Shown here piece after piece: positions 41,250 to 49,820 of a stretch of 64,000 nucleotides of DNA. Each line of letters begins with the position of its first letter. The stretch's first letter is position 1. The notes below the pieces were generated by a model. The model was not told the DNA's origin. It ran no database searches and worked only from the letters and a program-made list of their open reading frames with translations. The position numbers and the translations under genes were made by a program. Where the stretch lies: the NCBI RefSeq assembly GCF_012222305.1, contig NZ_CP035730.1, positions 434,001-498,000 on the forward strand, read 5' to 3'. The DNA comes from Sulfolobus sp. S-194. GTDB taxonomy: Archaea; Thermoproteota; Thermoprotei_A; Sulfolobales; Sulfolobaceae.

Positions 41250-42613
41250 TTGCCCTCTACAATCTTTTTTAATTCATTAACTAAATTATTTGCTACGTTT
41301 TCATCTTTAGCTTCAGCCATTATTCTTATTATAGGTTCAGTTCCACTTTTCCTTACAAGAAACCAAAAATCTTTACCTATGATTTTGACTCCGTCTATAG
41401 TTATTGCTTTAACAGTAGAAGCAGAATATACTTCTAATATTTTCTTATAAATTCCCTCAACTACCATCCCTGGCTTTAGGTCAACCTTAGTTTTTACAAG
41501 ATAATATTTAGGAAGTCTATCAAATAACTCTGCTGACGAAACGTTTTCATTAGCTATCAATTCTAACATTAAAGCAAAACTCATTGCACCATCCCTTACA
41601 TACTGATGAGGAGGATACATAAATCCACCATTTTCCTCAAACCCAGCTAACGCATTTTCATCCGCTACCTTATGCGCTATATCAACACTTCCTACTTTTG
41701 TCCATTCAACTTGAATATTGTATTTACTTAAATATTCCTCTACTAAACTTGAACTTGAAACGGCAGTAACAATCTTCTTTATAACTCTAGGATTTTTAAC
41801 AGATGCCCAATATGATAATAAAGTACCACTCCTATCACCCCATTGTACTCTTCCTTCAGAATCAATAAAAATAGCTCTGTCAGCATCGCCATCATGTGCT
41901 ACACCTAAGTCCACTTTTAAGGTCTTTACAACTTCTGCAGTTTCTTTCAAGCTATCAAAAGTAGGCTCTGGTTGTCTAGCTGAAAATAAAGGATCAAGAT
42001 TTCCATTAATCGTGTAAATCTTACAGCCTAAAGCTCTAGCAACTAATGGGGTAGATAAAGCACCTACACTATTAGCTGGATCAATTAATACCTTATAGTT
42101 TTTCTTTTTAATTTTCTCTACATCTACATGACTTAGAATTCCGTTTACATAGGTAGAAATAACTCTATCTTCCCTCTTAACTTCTATCGTTAGAGAACTC
42201 CATTCTACGGTATTAAATCTTTCAGTAAAAAATAAGTCCTCAATTTGATTTTCTTTCTCTCTTCTTATTTCAATACCATCTTTATCAACAACTTTTATTC
42301 CATTATATGGTGCGGGGTTATGACTAGCGGTTATTATAATACCACCGTCATATCCTAAAGTTTTCACAGCATATTGCAACGCAGGTGTAGGAGCCATACC
42401 ACCATCATAAACCTCAGCACCTACGCTTAGTAAACCTCCTTCAACAATTTTAAGTAACATATCTCCTCCAGCTCTTACATCCCTGCCTACAAGAATTTTA
42501 CTATTCTTTCCAAAAAATGTCCCTATGGCTTTAGAAAGCTTTAATACTAATTCTGGAGTTAACTCTTTATTAACTACCCCTCTTACTCCATCAGTACCAA
42601 AAAGCTTACCCAT
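41246..42613 (-). CDS. glmM: Phosphohexomutase (phosphoglucosamine/phosphomannomutase family)
   Basis: 455 residues. [21 protein letters not shown] opens the family; the phosphoserine loop is [14 protein letters not shown] (about residue 97), the metal loop is DGDADRA, and the C-terminal sugar-phosphate loop is [11 protein letters not shown]. The enzyme interconverts hexose 1- and 6-phosphates for glycan precursors. An archaeal member of this length is known from S. tokodaii. Sugar preference (glucosamine, mannose or glucose) cannot be decided from sequence. It is in an operon with the upstream coiled-coil gene (13 bp) and the downstream Trm112-like gene. Confidence 0.94.
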   Translation of the reverse strand: MGKLFGTDGVRGVVNKELTPELVLKLSKAIGTFFGKNSKILVGRDVRAGGDMLLKIVEGGLLSVGAEVYDGGMAPTPALQYAVKTLGYDGGIIITASHNPAPYNGIKVVDKDGIEIRREKENQIEDLFFTERFNTVEWSSLTIEVKREDRVISTYVNGILSHVDVEKIKKKNYKVLIDPANSVGALSTPLVARALGCKIYTINGNLDPLFSARQPEPTFDSLKETAEVVKTLKVDLGVAHDGDADRAIFIDSEGRVQWGDRSGTLLSYWASVKNPRVIKKIVTAVSSSSLVEEYLSKYNIQVEWTKVGSVDIAHKVADENALAGFEENGGFMYPPHQYVRDGAMSFALMLELIANENVSSAELFDRLPKYYLVKTKVDLKPGMVVEGIYKKILEVYSASTVKAITIDGVKIIGKDFWFLVRKSGTEPIIRIMAEAKDENVANNLVNELKKIVEGK

Positions 42614-42626
42614 ATATTAAGATTGT

Positions 42627-42929
42627 CTAACTCGATTTTAATTTCTTTAGTAGTTCTAAAGCTTCCAAACCTCTCTTATCCACAACAAATTTGATATTTC
42701 TAATACTCTGATCTTGTTTATTTTCCTTTATTTTCTTTAAAGAATATAATATTTTTTCTATTTCCTTTTCCATCTCATTTACATTTTTATTTGCCTTTTT
42801 AGCTCTGCTTACCTCACTTTTTATTTGATTATGAATCTCTGTTATAAGTAAATTTAAATCTTTTATTAATTCTTTTTTACTTCCATATTTTTTCTTTCTA
42901 ATCTGAGAAACAAGCTTTTCGAGTTCCAT
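42627..42929 (-). CDS. Small basic coiled-coil protein
   Basis: 100 residues, nearly all helical, rich in Lys and Glu with a heptad-like pattern (LVSQIRKKKYGSKKELI, then NEMEKEIEKILYSLKKIKENK). No motif is recognised. It starts the operon with the phosphohexomutase 13 bp downstream. Confidence 0.65.
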   Translation of the reverse strand: MELEKLVSQIRKKKYGSKKELIKDLNLLITEIHNQIKSEVSRAKKANKNVNEMEKEIEKILYSLKKIKENKQDQSIRNIKFVVDKRGLEALELLKKLKSS

Positions 42930-43377
42930 ATAGATAAAAAAATATAATGGATTTTAAAACTAATTTAGCTATAATATGCAGAAAGCCTTTTATGGAGATA
43001 ATAAATAGTAAGACCCGTAGCTAGGTTTTTCTATCAGATGAGATTCTTAGTTAGAGATAGTCGCTTTGGGAATTAACACTTACTGACCTATTTAATGTGT
43101 ATAATTGCCATAAAGGCACATTAAGTTAACAAATTTTATCTTAATGACCAAACTATAGAAAGATAGTAGAAAATCAATCTTTTTAAAACTCATTATCAAT
43201 GTAAATAAATTAGATGATCAGCACAAGAAATAACTTTCTTTAGTGTCAGAGTAAACTATAAATCAATCGATTAACTTACTATATCATTATCGATCTCTAT
43301 ATAATGAAGAAATACTATTAACGTATATAATATGTTGGCAAAAACATAATAGCTAGAAAAGCATTTTAGAATATCTG
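42930..43377. other. Long intergenic region, no gene seen
   Basis: 448 bp between the coiled-coil gene and the ACT gene. It is AT-rich, with short palindromes and no open frame with gene-like composition on either strand. A C/D-like pair of motifs around 43035-43086 was examined and judged too weak. The last 60 bp contain TATA-like stretches (near 43350) that may serve the ACT gene. Its unusual length in an otherwise compact region leaves room for a small RNA. Confidence 0.5.
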
Positions 43378-43650
43378 ATGGAAAACGCTATAATTATAGT
43401 AGTAGGAGCTGATAAACCTGGAATCGTAGCTGGAATAGCGTCAAAACTAGCTGAAAATAACGCAAATATAATCGACATCTCGCAAACTGTTATAAGGGGA
43501 ATTTTTGCCATGATCATGGTGGTTGATATTTCTAGATGTAAAGTACCATTAGATGAATTAAGAAAACAACTACAAGAGAAAGGTAAAGAGCTAGGGGTTG
43601 AAGTACACACATATCACGAAAAAGTATTTAGATACATGGAGAGGATATAA
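43378..43650 (+). CDS. ACT-domain protein (UPF0237 type)
   Basis: 90 residues forming one ACT domain: AIIIVVGADKPGIVAGIASKLAENNANIIDISQTV, then FAMIMVVDIS and a final helix. ACT domains of this type bind small ligands, usually amino acids. In many archaea and bacteria it is encoded directly before a UPF0210 gene, as here, with stop and start adjacent (43650/43651), so the two proteins probably act together. Confidence 0.92.
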   Translation: MENAIIIVVGADKPGIVAGIASKLAENNANIIDISQTVIRGIFAMIMVVDISRCKVPLDELRKQLQEKGKELGVEVHTYHEKVFRYMERI

Positions 43651-44988
43651 ATGAAGTATAGTGCTGAAGAAATAATCGAAGTATATCAAATGCTTAACGA
43701 AGAAGATCTAGATATTCGTTCAGTAACTCTAAGTATTAACACACTCTTTGCAGTATCAGCTGATTTAGATAAATCATTAAAGAAGTTAGAAGAGATTAAT
43801 AATTTTATAGAGAAATTTTCAAAAGTTGTGGATGAAGTAGGGAGTAAATACGGAATCAGAATTGTTACTAAAAGAGTATCTGTGTCTCCAATTCAATTCT
43901 TCCTAGAAGTACTAGATGAAAAAGACGGAATAGAACTAGCTAAATATCTTGATAGAATGGCTGAAAGAAATAATATCGATTATATAAGTGGTTATTCAGC
44001 TTTTGCAGATAAAGGATTTACGAGAGGATCTTTAAGAGTTCTTAAAACCTTAACAGAATCACTAAACAATACTAAAAGATTAACCGGAATGGTCAACGCT
44101 GCCTCTACGATGTCGGGAATGAATATTGATGCAATAAAAATTTTTGTAGACAGAATATTTGAAATGCCACCAGAGTCCTCATCAAGGACAGCTATAATGT
44201 CTAACGTTCCTCCAGATTCGCCTTTTGTCCCTTCAGCTCACCACGGTCTAGGAATGCCAGAAGCTACAATAAATGTAGCTGTAAGCGGACCTGGAGTAAT
44301 TAAAGCTTCTATTGAAAGAAGTAAACCTAAGACTTTACAAGAACTCCATGACATAATAAAGAGGGCAGCATTTAAGATAACTAGACTTGGTGAACTAATA
44401 GGAAAAACTGTAGCTGAAAGTATGGGAATAAATTTTACAACGGTTGATTTATCGTTGGCTCCCTCACCTAAAGTAGGAGATAGCGTTGCGGAGATAATAG
44501 AGACGATGGGGATAGAAAAGATAGGCGGACATGGTTCATTGGCTGCATTAGCCATTTTAATGGACGCTGTAAAGAAGGGAGGAGCTATGGCCACATCCTC
44601 AGTTGGTGGTCTCAGTAGTGCGTTTATCCCAGTAAGTGAAGATGCTGTAATGTCTGAGAGATCCTTAGAAGGATATGTAGATTTTTACACCCTTATAGCA
44701 CTATCCTCTGTATGTAATAGTGGTATAGATATGGTAGGAGTAAGCAAGTCCCAAGGGAAGGATAAGGTAATAGGACTAATTTCAGATATCTTAGCATTAG
44801 GAATATCTTTAAACAAAATCCTTGGAGCTAGAATAATACCCATTGACTCACCACCAGGGAGCTATATAGATCTTGGAGGGCTTCTGGGTAAGATAGTGGT
44901 TATGAAGCTAAAGGATGTAGATGTATCAAAGTTTACTTCATATAAAGGTTTCATACCCAGTACTGTAAAAAGACTGGAATTAGGCTAA
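43651..44988 (+). CDS. UPF0210 (DUF711) family protein
   Basis: 445 residues. The family resembles the glycyl-radical/PFL-like fold: motifs include [68 protein letters not shown] and [24 protein letters not shown]. The biochemical role is unknown, despite wide conservation. It is the second gene of the ACT/UPF0210 pair and the last core gene before the accessory region. Confidence 0.93.
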   Translation: MKYSAEEIIEVYQMLNEEDLDIRSVTLSINTLFAVSADLDKSLKKLEEINNFIEKFSKVVDEVGSKYGIRIVTKRVSVSPIQFFLEVLDEKDGIELAKYLDRMAERNNIDYISGYSAFADKGFTRGSLRVLKTLTESLNNTKRLTGMVNAASTMSGMNIDAIKIFVDRIFEMPPESSSRTAIMSNVPPDSPFVPSAHHGLGMPEATINVAVSGPGVIKASIERSKPKTLQELHDIIKRAAFKITRLGELIGKTVAESMGINFTTVDLSLAPSPKVGDSVAEIIETMGIEKIGGHGSLAALAILMDAVKKGGAMATSSVGGLSSAFIPVSEDAVMSERSLEGYVDFYTLIALSSVCNSGIDMVGVSKSQGKDKVIGLISDILALGISLNKILGARIIPIDSPPGSYIDLGGLLGKIVVMKLKDVDVSKFTSYKGFIPSTVKRLELG

Positions 44989-45552
44989 TCTAAGTTTCTT
45001 TATTTTCAGGAATAATCATATGTATCATTGCTTTAAACTTTGTTACTCATCATAAGGAATTTTTATATTCTACTTTTAAACTTACAAATAAACACTAGCT
45101 TAAACACCTCAATTTAAAGTTTTCATAAAGAAAAGACACTTTATTTAGATACGGTTTTACAAGATACACTGAGTCCTAAAACACAGGATAGTCAGAGAGA
45201 ATACTATGAGTTGTACAAAACAGAAAAAGATAAATGTTATAAGGAGTGCGGACATAGTGTCGTCATTAAGCTATTTATATTTCTATATTAAAATAAGGAG
45301 AACAATAACTATATCTTAGTATCTTCTCTTCCTAGAGATTAACCTCAATCAATGAAATTATATACAAATGACGACATTATCTACACACTCATGTTAACTT
45401 AAAAAGCGTTTTCTTATTTCATGTGAAACTTATACGGAAGAAAAGCATCTAGTAAGCCCTATATTTCTCTAATCAAAGATTAGAATAAACATAGAAGAAA
45501 GTAGAATACACTGAATAGAATGTAAACATATATATACTTGGAATTAGATAGA
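44989..45552. other. Intergenic region carrying a MITE-like insert
   Basis: 564 bp without a credible gene. The part 45255-45379 is a MITE-like element (listed separately). The rest is AT-rich and shows no recognised structure; the last 25 bp hold a TATA-like ATATATAC before the glycine-rich gene. Confidence 0.55.
45255..45379. mobile_element. MITE-like element, copy 1 (125 bp)
   Basis: A short noncoding element with imperfect 13-bp inverted ends: TAGTGTCGTCATT on the left and its complement, with one mismatch, on the right. It is about 80 percent identical by eye to copy 2 at 46336-46459 and in the same orientation. The internal part contains conserved stretches such as CTATATCTTAGTATCTTCTC. 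Size and ends fit the non-autonomous elements known from Sulfolobus. No clear target duplication was found. Confidence 0.75.
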
Positions 45553-46146
45553 ATGAGTATGGGATTTCCATTCTTTGGACAGCAGCCTTCATTTGGCTCA
45601 ACACTATGTGGAAGTTCTGTAGGACTAGGTGGAAAGACAATAACAGTACCAGTTTCATATTCAATAAATATGCAATATGTGGGTGAGCAAGTAGTATCAT
45701 ACTTAAATGGAATGGGATTCCAAGTAAATCCTATGATAAGCCAAAATATGGTCGTTATACAAGCTAGGCATTTGAGCTTGCTTGGATTTTTAACTGATGC
45801 AAATAAGGCCTATACAATAAGGATATGTCAAGGACCAGGGATGGTGACTATTGAAACTGGTGTAGCAAATTGGATCCAGGATTTAATTCCATTAGCTATG
45901 AGTGGAGGATTTTCATTCTTTAGTGATGAAATTTTACATAATAAATTACTAACAATCTTAGGAATAGGTGGAACAGCCTTTGATGCATATCATGTTTATC
46001 AACAATATACTGGTGAGGATCAGTTACTTAATTACATTGCCCAGATAGTAGCGAATGCACCACCAGCACAGGGCGGTATGTTTGGTGGAGGATCATATGG
46101 AAATCCTAGCGGAGGGTTTGGTGGTGGTTATCAGCCACCATATTAA
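45553..46146 (+). CDS. Protein of unknown function with glycine-rich tail
   Basis: About 197 residues from ATG 45553 (a TTG five codons upstream is less likely). The body alternates beta strands (KTITVPVSYSINMQYV, NMVVIQARH, YTIRICQG, MVTIETGV) with helices (GEQVVSYLNGMGFQV, and LLTILGIGGTAFDAYHVYQQY). The tail is Gly/Pro/Tyr-rich (GGMFGGGSYGNPSGGFGGG), as in flexible or RNA/surface-interacting tails. It is not recognised as a known family by me. It is bracketed by two MITE copies in direct orientation. Confidence 0.7.
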   Translation: MSMGFPFFGQQPSFGSTLCGSSVGLGGKTITVPVSYSINMQYVGEQVVSYLNGMGFQVNPMISQNMVVIQARHLSLLGFLTDANKAYTIRICQGPGMVTIETGVANWIQDLIPLAMSGGFSFFSDEILHNKLLTILGIGGTAFDAYHVYQQYTGEDQLLNYIAQIVANAPPAQGGMFGGGSYGNPSGGFGGGYQPPY

Positions 46147-46335
46147 AATTCTATAAAGATATGCTAATAAAACCAATGTAAAAATTCTTTTTATTATAGT
46201 AAAGATAATGAAATTTCTTAGTGATAGACTTAGATTAACTAGTGTATTAAAAAGATTTAGTATGCAGTTAGTCTACTTGGCGAGTTTTATGTGTCTGTAT
46301 TAATATACATCTAATATATATGACGAGTGTAGACA
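46147..46335. other. Intergenic region, nothing recognised
   Basis: About 190 bp after the glycine-rich gene, AT-rich, with T-rich stretches (CTTTTTATTATAG near 46187) that could terminate transcription. No open frame of note. Confidence 0.4.
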
Positions 46336-46459
46336 TAGTGTCGTCATTAACCTATTTATATTTCTATACTAAAACAATGTATACAAGAACTATATCTTAG
46401 TATCTTCTCTTTATAGAGATTAGCTTAGTTATTTAATTTATATACAAATGACGACACTA
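46336..46459. mobile_element. MITE-like element, copy 2 (124 bp)
   Basis: The same element as copy 1, with perfect 13-bp inverted ends (TAGTGTCGTCATT and its complement). Its right end lies inside the open frame of the integrase-N fragment at 46425-46649: the final 11 or so codons of that frame are element sequence. This shows that the element inserted into, or just past, a former integrase gene. Confidence 0.8.
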
Positions 46460-46649
46460 CGAGTATGTAGTTATCGTCCAGATCCTTCAGATATCCATAA
46501 TTAATATAAAAATTCACGACCTTATCTAAAGATCCTACGTAACGGTCTCTTCTCTGATCGCCTTCATCCTTCTCTATGACGTAAACATAATACTTCCCAT
46601 TAACCTCACGAATTCTGATATCACCAAATGTGTAATCTTTATTATCCAT
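46425..46649 (-). pseudogene. SSV-type integrase N-terminal fragment truncated by MITE
   Basis: A 74-codon frame whose first 63 codons match, in pattern, the N-terminal domain of SSV-type tyrosine integrases: IRIREVNGKYYVYVIEKDEG, then RYVGSLDKVVNFYINYG. The second fragment at 49523 has the same series (KYYVYSIEKD, YIGPLDKIVKFY). The last codons come from the MITE. No catalytic R..HxxR..Y region exists nearby, so the protein is not functional as a recombinase. It is a relic of an integrated virus or plasmid. Confidence 0.75.
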
Positions 46650-46881
46650 TCTCTTTTTATACTTTATCCTTGTTGCTAAGGCTATTTAAAGACTGTTAAT
46701 TATTATATCTTATGTGAAACTGAAAGAAGGCGATAACAATTCACGGCTCTTCAAAAGACTTAATTCCAAGGAGCGAGATATTTTCTAAACTTATAGCCAA
46801 CATTGTTAGTTAGTTTCTTTTATATATAGTGATAGTAAAATATGCTATAAAATTTAAATATTGCAATTAGAACTGTATTTG
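46650..46881. other. Intergenic region, nothing recognised
   Basis: 232 bp. It contains the promoter side of the integrase fragment (TATA-like stretches near 46680-46720 on the minus strand) and the 3' flank of the transporter gene. No gene is seen. Confidence 0.4.
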
Positions 46882-48045
46882 TTATATCAAATTTTCTAAT
46901 GAAGTATAAACAACTCTATTTACAATAAGACCTATTATACCTATTAAAGAAAGTAGAGTAAAGCTTACCTCATAGTCATGAATAGAAAACAGATAAGCTG
47001 TAACTGAAGTAGAAAAGGCTCTTCCAAGTCCTTCTGCCATCCTAGTAAATCCCATTGCCATACCTATTTCTTTACTATGATATTTATATGATACTATATA
47101 AGAAATTGATAAAATTATTGGATTTAAAATAATTTCACCTAATGATATAAATATTATAAATAGTGTCAATCCAATTATATTTCCAAGATAGAAAATACTT
47201 AAATACGACATAGAAAAGACAAATGAACCTAAAACGTATAAATACTTCAAATGACTCAAGTTTAATTTCGCCATATATCTTCCTATGGGTTCTTGAAATA
47301 AAGCACTTAATAAACTATTTAAGGAAATAAAATAACCTATTAATAAACTAGGAATTTTAAGAATATTAGTAGAATAAACCGTAAAGCCAAAGAGTATTTG
47401 TGAAGCTACAAACGCAAATATGAATTGAACTAGAATAATCTCCATTAAATATTTAGATGGTTTAATAAAATACTCTCTATGTGAGCCATTATTAGTATTT
47501 TCTTTGATATTTAATTTATAAACTATAGGTATAGAAATTAAATTTCCTAAACTACCTAAAAGAAGAATAAAATTCCATCCAAGATAGTAATATAATAAAC
47601 CACCTATTATAGGTCCGATGACCCAACCTAAATTTATCCCTGCTCTAAATCTAGAAAAAGATAATAAAAGATCTTTTACAGAGGGAGAACTCAAATTACC
47701 AGTAGCTGTAGAAGATGAAGTAATGTATAGCGAATTAAGAAATGCCTGAATACTTAATATTATTATTCCGCATACACCATTAGTTAAAAAGAAGCCTAAA
47801 AATAATACTATAGACGTTAAAAATAATGAGACTACAATAGTATTTTTTGTTCCTATACTGTCAGCTAGATAACCAGCTAAAATATAGGATATTACTAATA
47901 TAGGATAACCAAGAGAATAATATATAATGACTAATAATGATGATAAGTGATAAAAATCATAAAGAGCTATACCAGTATAAGTCCATATTGCGGTTAATGA
48001 TGAAAATCTTATAATATTTACAGAAAAAATAATTTTATCTTTCAG
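46882..48045 (-). CDS. Major facilitator superfamily transporter, apparent CTG start
   Basis: 387 residues if read from CTG at 48043-48045. The frame is open for the full length of an MFS protein with about 12 hydrophobic segments, including the loop 2-3 motif GYLADSIGTKNT (an MFS signature A variant) near residue 65. It has no ATG, GTG or TTG before codon 118 (a TTG), and an in-frame TGA precedes the CTG by three codons. The CTG overlaps the stop of the upstream gene as CTGA, and a GGTGA Shine-Dalgarno motif lies 6 nt upstream. It likely exports or imports a small molecule linked to the two upstream genes. If CTG is not used, this would be an N-terminally broken gene. Confidence 0.8.
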   Translation of the reverse strand: MKDKIIFSVNIIRFSSLTAIWTYTGIALYDFYHLSSLLVIIYYSLGYPILVISYILAGYLADSIGTKNTIVVSLFLTSIVLFLGFFLTNGVCGIIILSIQAFLNSLYITSSSTATGNLSSPSVKDLLLSFSRFRAGINLGWVIGPIIGGLLYYYLGWNFILLLGSLGNLISIPIVYKLNIKENTNNGSHREYFIKPSKYLMEIILVQFIFAFVASQILFGFTVYSTNILKIPSLLIGYFISLNSLLSALFQEPIGRYMAKLNLSHLKYLYVLGSFVFSMSYLSIFYLGNIIGLTLFIIFISLGEIILNPIILSISYIVSYKYHSKEIGMAMGFTRMAEGLGRAFSTSVTAYLFSIHDYEVSFTLLSLIGIIGLIVNRVVYTSLENLI

Positions 48046-48884
48046 AAAAGTTCACCCAATGGATGATGTATGAATTTTCCAAAAAATATTTCGCAAAACT
48101 GTTTATATAATATAGTATGAAGAATAAACAGATGGAAATACATGTCTACTACACCACTTGGTGCTGCATAATTCAATTCCTTTCCACCATATGCTATATT
48201 TAGAGCCATCCATTTTTTAAATTCTAACTCTATTCTTTTTACTATATTATTATCTAGTTTACCAAAATGTGCTATTAATGGAAATCTTTGTTCCGGCACA
48301 AATTTAAACTCATCAATAGTATGAAGTAAATTTTCTGATATAGGTGATAGGTCTAATCTTTCAAGCATGAGTACTCGATCTAAAGTCTTATCATCCAACG
48401 ATTCTAAAGCCTTTTTAGGTAATATAGTTATTTCATTAATATTGCTAGGATTTAAATTAAATCTTAATCTGAAACTATTATCATCATTATTTAATAATTT
48501 CTTTAATAAAACATTATCATATCTAGGTATTCCCCAAACACTTTTGCTAAATTTTTCGTATTCCTTTGTATGAAGAATAAGAAAGTGCCAATATAGATCC
48601 ACAGCGCCACTTGCAGTAAATAACCTTTTAGGGAAAACAATCGTTAATGCTACAAATCGCCTAAATTCTTTTTCAATCTTTTCAGCTAATTCTCTATCCG
48701 CTTTCCCATAATAAATTTTTATAGGCCAAACTTGTTCTGGAGAAAATCTGCGTCCTTTCCATATGAAATTTGATGTAATATATGATAGATCATATGTGTC
48801 TAAAATTTCTAGCCTCTCTTTTACTTTATCTAATCTTTCTTCTGGAACATATTTACGTAATTTCTCATCATTAATAATACTCAC
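48042..48884 (-). CDS. GRDP/DUF1399-like protein with two internal repeats
   Basis: 280 residues built of two similar halves (about 1-135 and 140-280). Each half has a helix with RLEILDTYDLS or RLDLSPI, FxPEQxxP, EFRRFVALTIVF or EFKKWMALNIAY, and the most conserved block ASGAVDLYWHFLILHTKEYEKF or PSGVVDMYFHLFILHTILYKQF. A V-D-x-x-W-H-x-x-x-L-H-T-x-x-Y block is the hallmark of the glycine-rich-domain-protein (DUF1399) family. The conserved His and Asp could bind a metal. Function unknown; it is coupled to the MFS gene. Confidence 0.7.
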   Translation of the reverse strand: MSIINDEKLRKYVPEERLDKVKERLEILDTYDLSYITSNFIWKGRRFSPEQVWPIKIYYGKADRELAEKIEKEFRRFVALTIVFPKRLFTASGAVDLYWHFLILHTKEYEKFSKSVWGIPRYDNVLLKKLLNNDDNSFRLRFNLNPSNINEITILPKKALESLDDKTLDRVLMLERLDLSPISENLLHTIDEFKFVPEQRFPLIAHFGKLDNNIVKRIELEFKKWMALNIAYGGKELNYAAPSGVVDMYFHLFILHTILYKQFCEIFFGKFIHHPLGELF

Positions 48885-48919
48885 AAAATCACCTCTAGAA
48901 AAAAATATTTCTCTAAAAA

Positions 48920-49159
48920 TTATTCAAATGGATCTTTATACTCTTCTTCTGGATATTTCTTTTCGTCATAATCCACAAATGCACCGCTATACGAATCCCC
49001 ACATGTCATTGGAGTTTCTGGCCATATGCTAGTATCAATATTTCCAAAAATCTTTATATATAGTTCCCTAGTCTCTTTATATGCATCCCTAGCTATTGAT
49101 CTTGTTCTACTATTTGCCGGTATGTGTTCTATTATTTTATATTCTTCAGGCTTATCCAT
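48920..49159 (-). CDS. Small acidic protein upstream of the GRDP-like gene
   Basis: 79 residues: an N-terminal helical part (EYKIIEHIPANSRTRSIARDAYKETREL), then WPETPMTCGDSYSGAFVDYDEKKY and an acidic end. One Cys, Ser/Gly-rich core. It starts the three-gene unit; 35 bp separate it from the GRDP-like gene. It could be a small structural partner or a substrate peptide of the downstream proteins; there is no direct evidence for either. Confidence 0.6.
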   Translation of the reverse strand: MDKPEEYKIIEHIPANSRTRSIARDAYKETRELYIKIFGNIDTSIWPETPMTCGDSYSGAFVDYDEKKYPEEEYKDPFE

Positions 49160-49522
49160 TTTTCCTCTAAATCTAAACTTTGCTAGAACGTTTTTTATAA
49201 CTATCGTAATACATTAAAAGATTTTAATTAAGAGTGAATTGCATTTTATCCTTTAAACAATTTTCTTATCTTTATAGATGTTTTAGTAAATAGTTTTTAA
49301 AGATTTGATAATTCTCTAGGTTAGTTAAGCATTATGTAACGATTTAAAAATAAGAGCTGAAGAAAACTACGAAATAATCCTTAATTATTATCCTTCAATT
49401 TATTTACGTTAAATTTGTTTTAATGTCAAATAATATCTTTCACATTAGTTTAACTTTATAATTACACATTGTAAAAATCAATGCTTAAAAGTTATATAAA
49501 AATAAATTGGCATAGTTTAAAT
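49160..49522. other. Intergenic region, nothing recognised
   Basis: 363 bp, AT-rich. The left part holds the promoter of the minus-strand unit; the right part contains TATA-like stretches (near 49455) before the integrase fragment. No gene, repeat or RNA structure was seen. Confidence 0.4.
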
Positions 49523-49726
49523 ATGGGTTATAGGGTTTTCTCAGCCGGGCAATATAAGATTCGTCAGAGAGATAAGAAGTATTATGTTTACTCCATAGAG
49601 AAGGACTCAAATGGTAACGTGAAGGAAACTTACATAGGTCCTTTAGACAAGATCGTAAAGTTTTACTGTGAGAAAGGGCTCGGGCCGGGATTTGAACCCG
49701 GGACTTCCGGGTCCACAGACCTCTAA
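49523..49726 (+). pseudogene. SSV-type integrase N-terminal fragment (int-N) running into tRNA-His att copy
   Basis: 67 codons from ATG 49523. The sequence KYYVYSIEKD, YIGPLDKIVKFY is the SSV integrase N-terminal domain. The end GPGFEPGTSGS is encoded by the tRNA-His 3' half on the complementary strand, as in SSV1 integrase, where the phrase GFEPGTSGS also comes from the attachment site. The fragment stops three codons after the att copy (TDL then TAA). This is the classical N-terminal piece left when an SSV-type element integrates; the matching C-terminal piece was not found in the window. Confidence 0.85.
49676..49718. repeat. att copy (left), 43 bp identical to tRNA-His 3' half
   Basis: Identical to 62431-62473, covering tRNA-His from the anticodon loop to the base after the discriminator. 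Identity ends abruptly at 49719, where the sequence continues ACCTCTAAAAGT instead of the tRNA 5' half. Marks the left border of the 12.8-kb insertion and the right border of an older element to its left. Confidence 0.93.
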
Positions 49727-49820
49727 AAGTCAGTATGGGAATCTCATTTATTGCAAGATAAATTAAAACTTAGAATAAATTGAATTTAACACAGTAATTT
49801 ACGATAAAATATTATATATT

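Noticed and set aside
43035-43086. Possible C/D box RNA (CAGATGA ... CTGA, 50 nt apart)
   Set aside because: The C box has two mismatches to RTGATGA, no good internal D'/C' pair was found, and there is no TATA box at the right distance. It is kept only as a remark for the intergenic region.
45255-46459. CRISPR-like direct repeat pair
   Set aside because: The repeats are 124-125 bp with inverted ends, only two copies, 1 kb apart and 80 percent identical: a MITE pattern. No CRISPR array was seen anywhere in the window.
46882-48045. MFS transporter as a frameshifted or truncated gene
   Set aside because: Translation upstream of the first TTG stays open and encodes membrane segments and an MFS signature loop up to the CTG, so the gene is whole; only the start codon is unusual.
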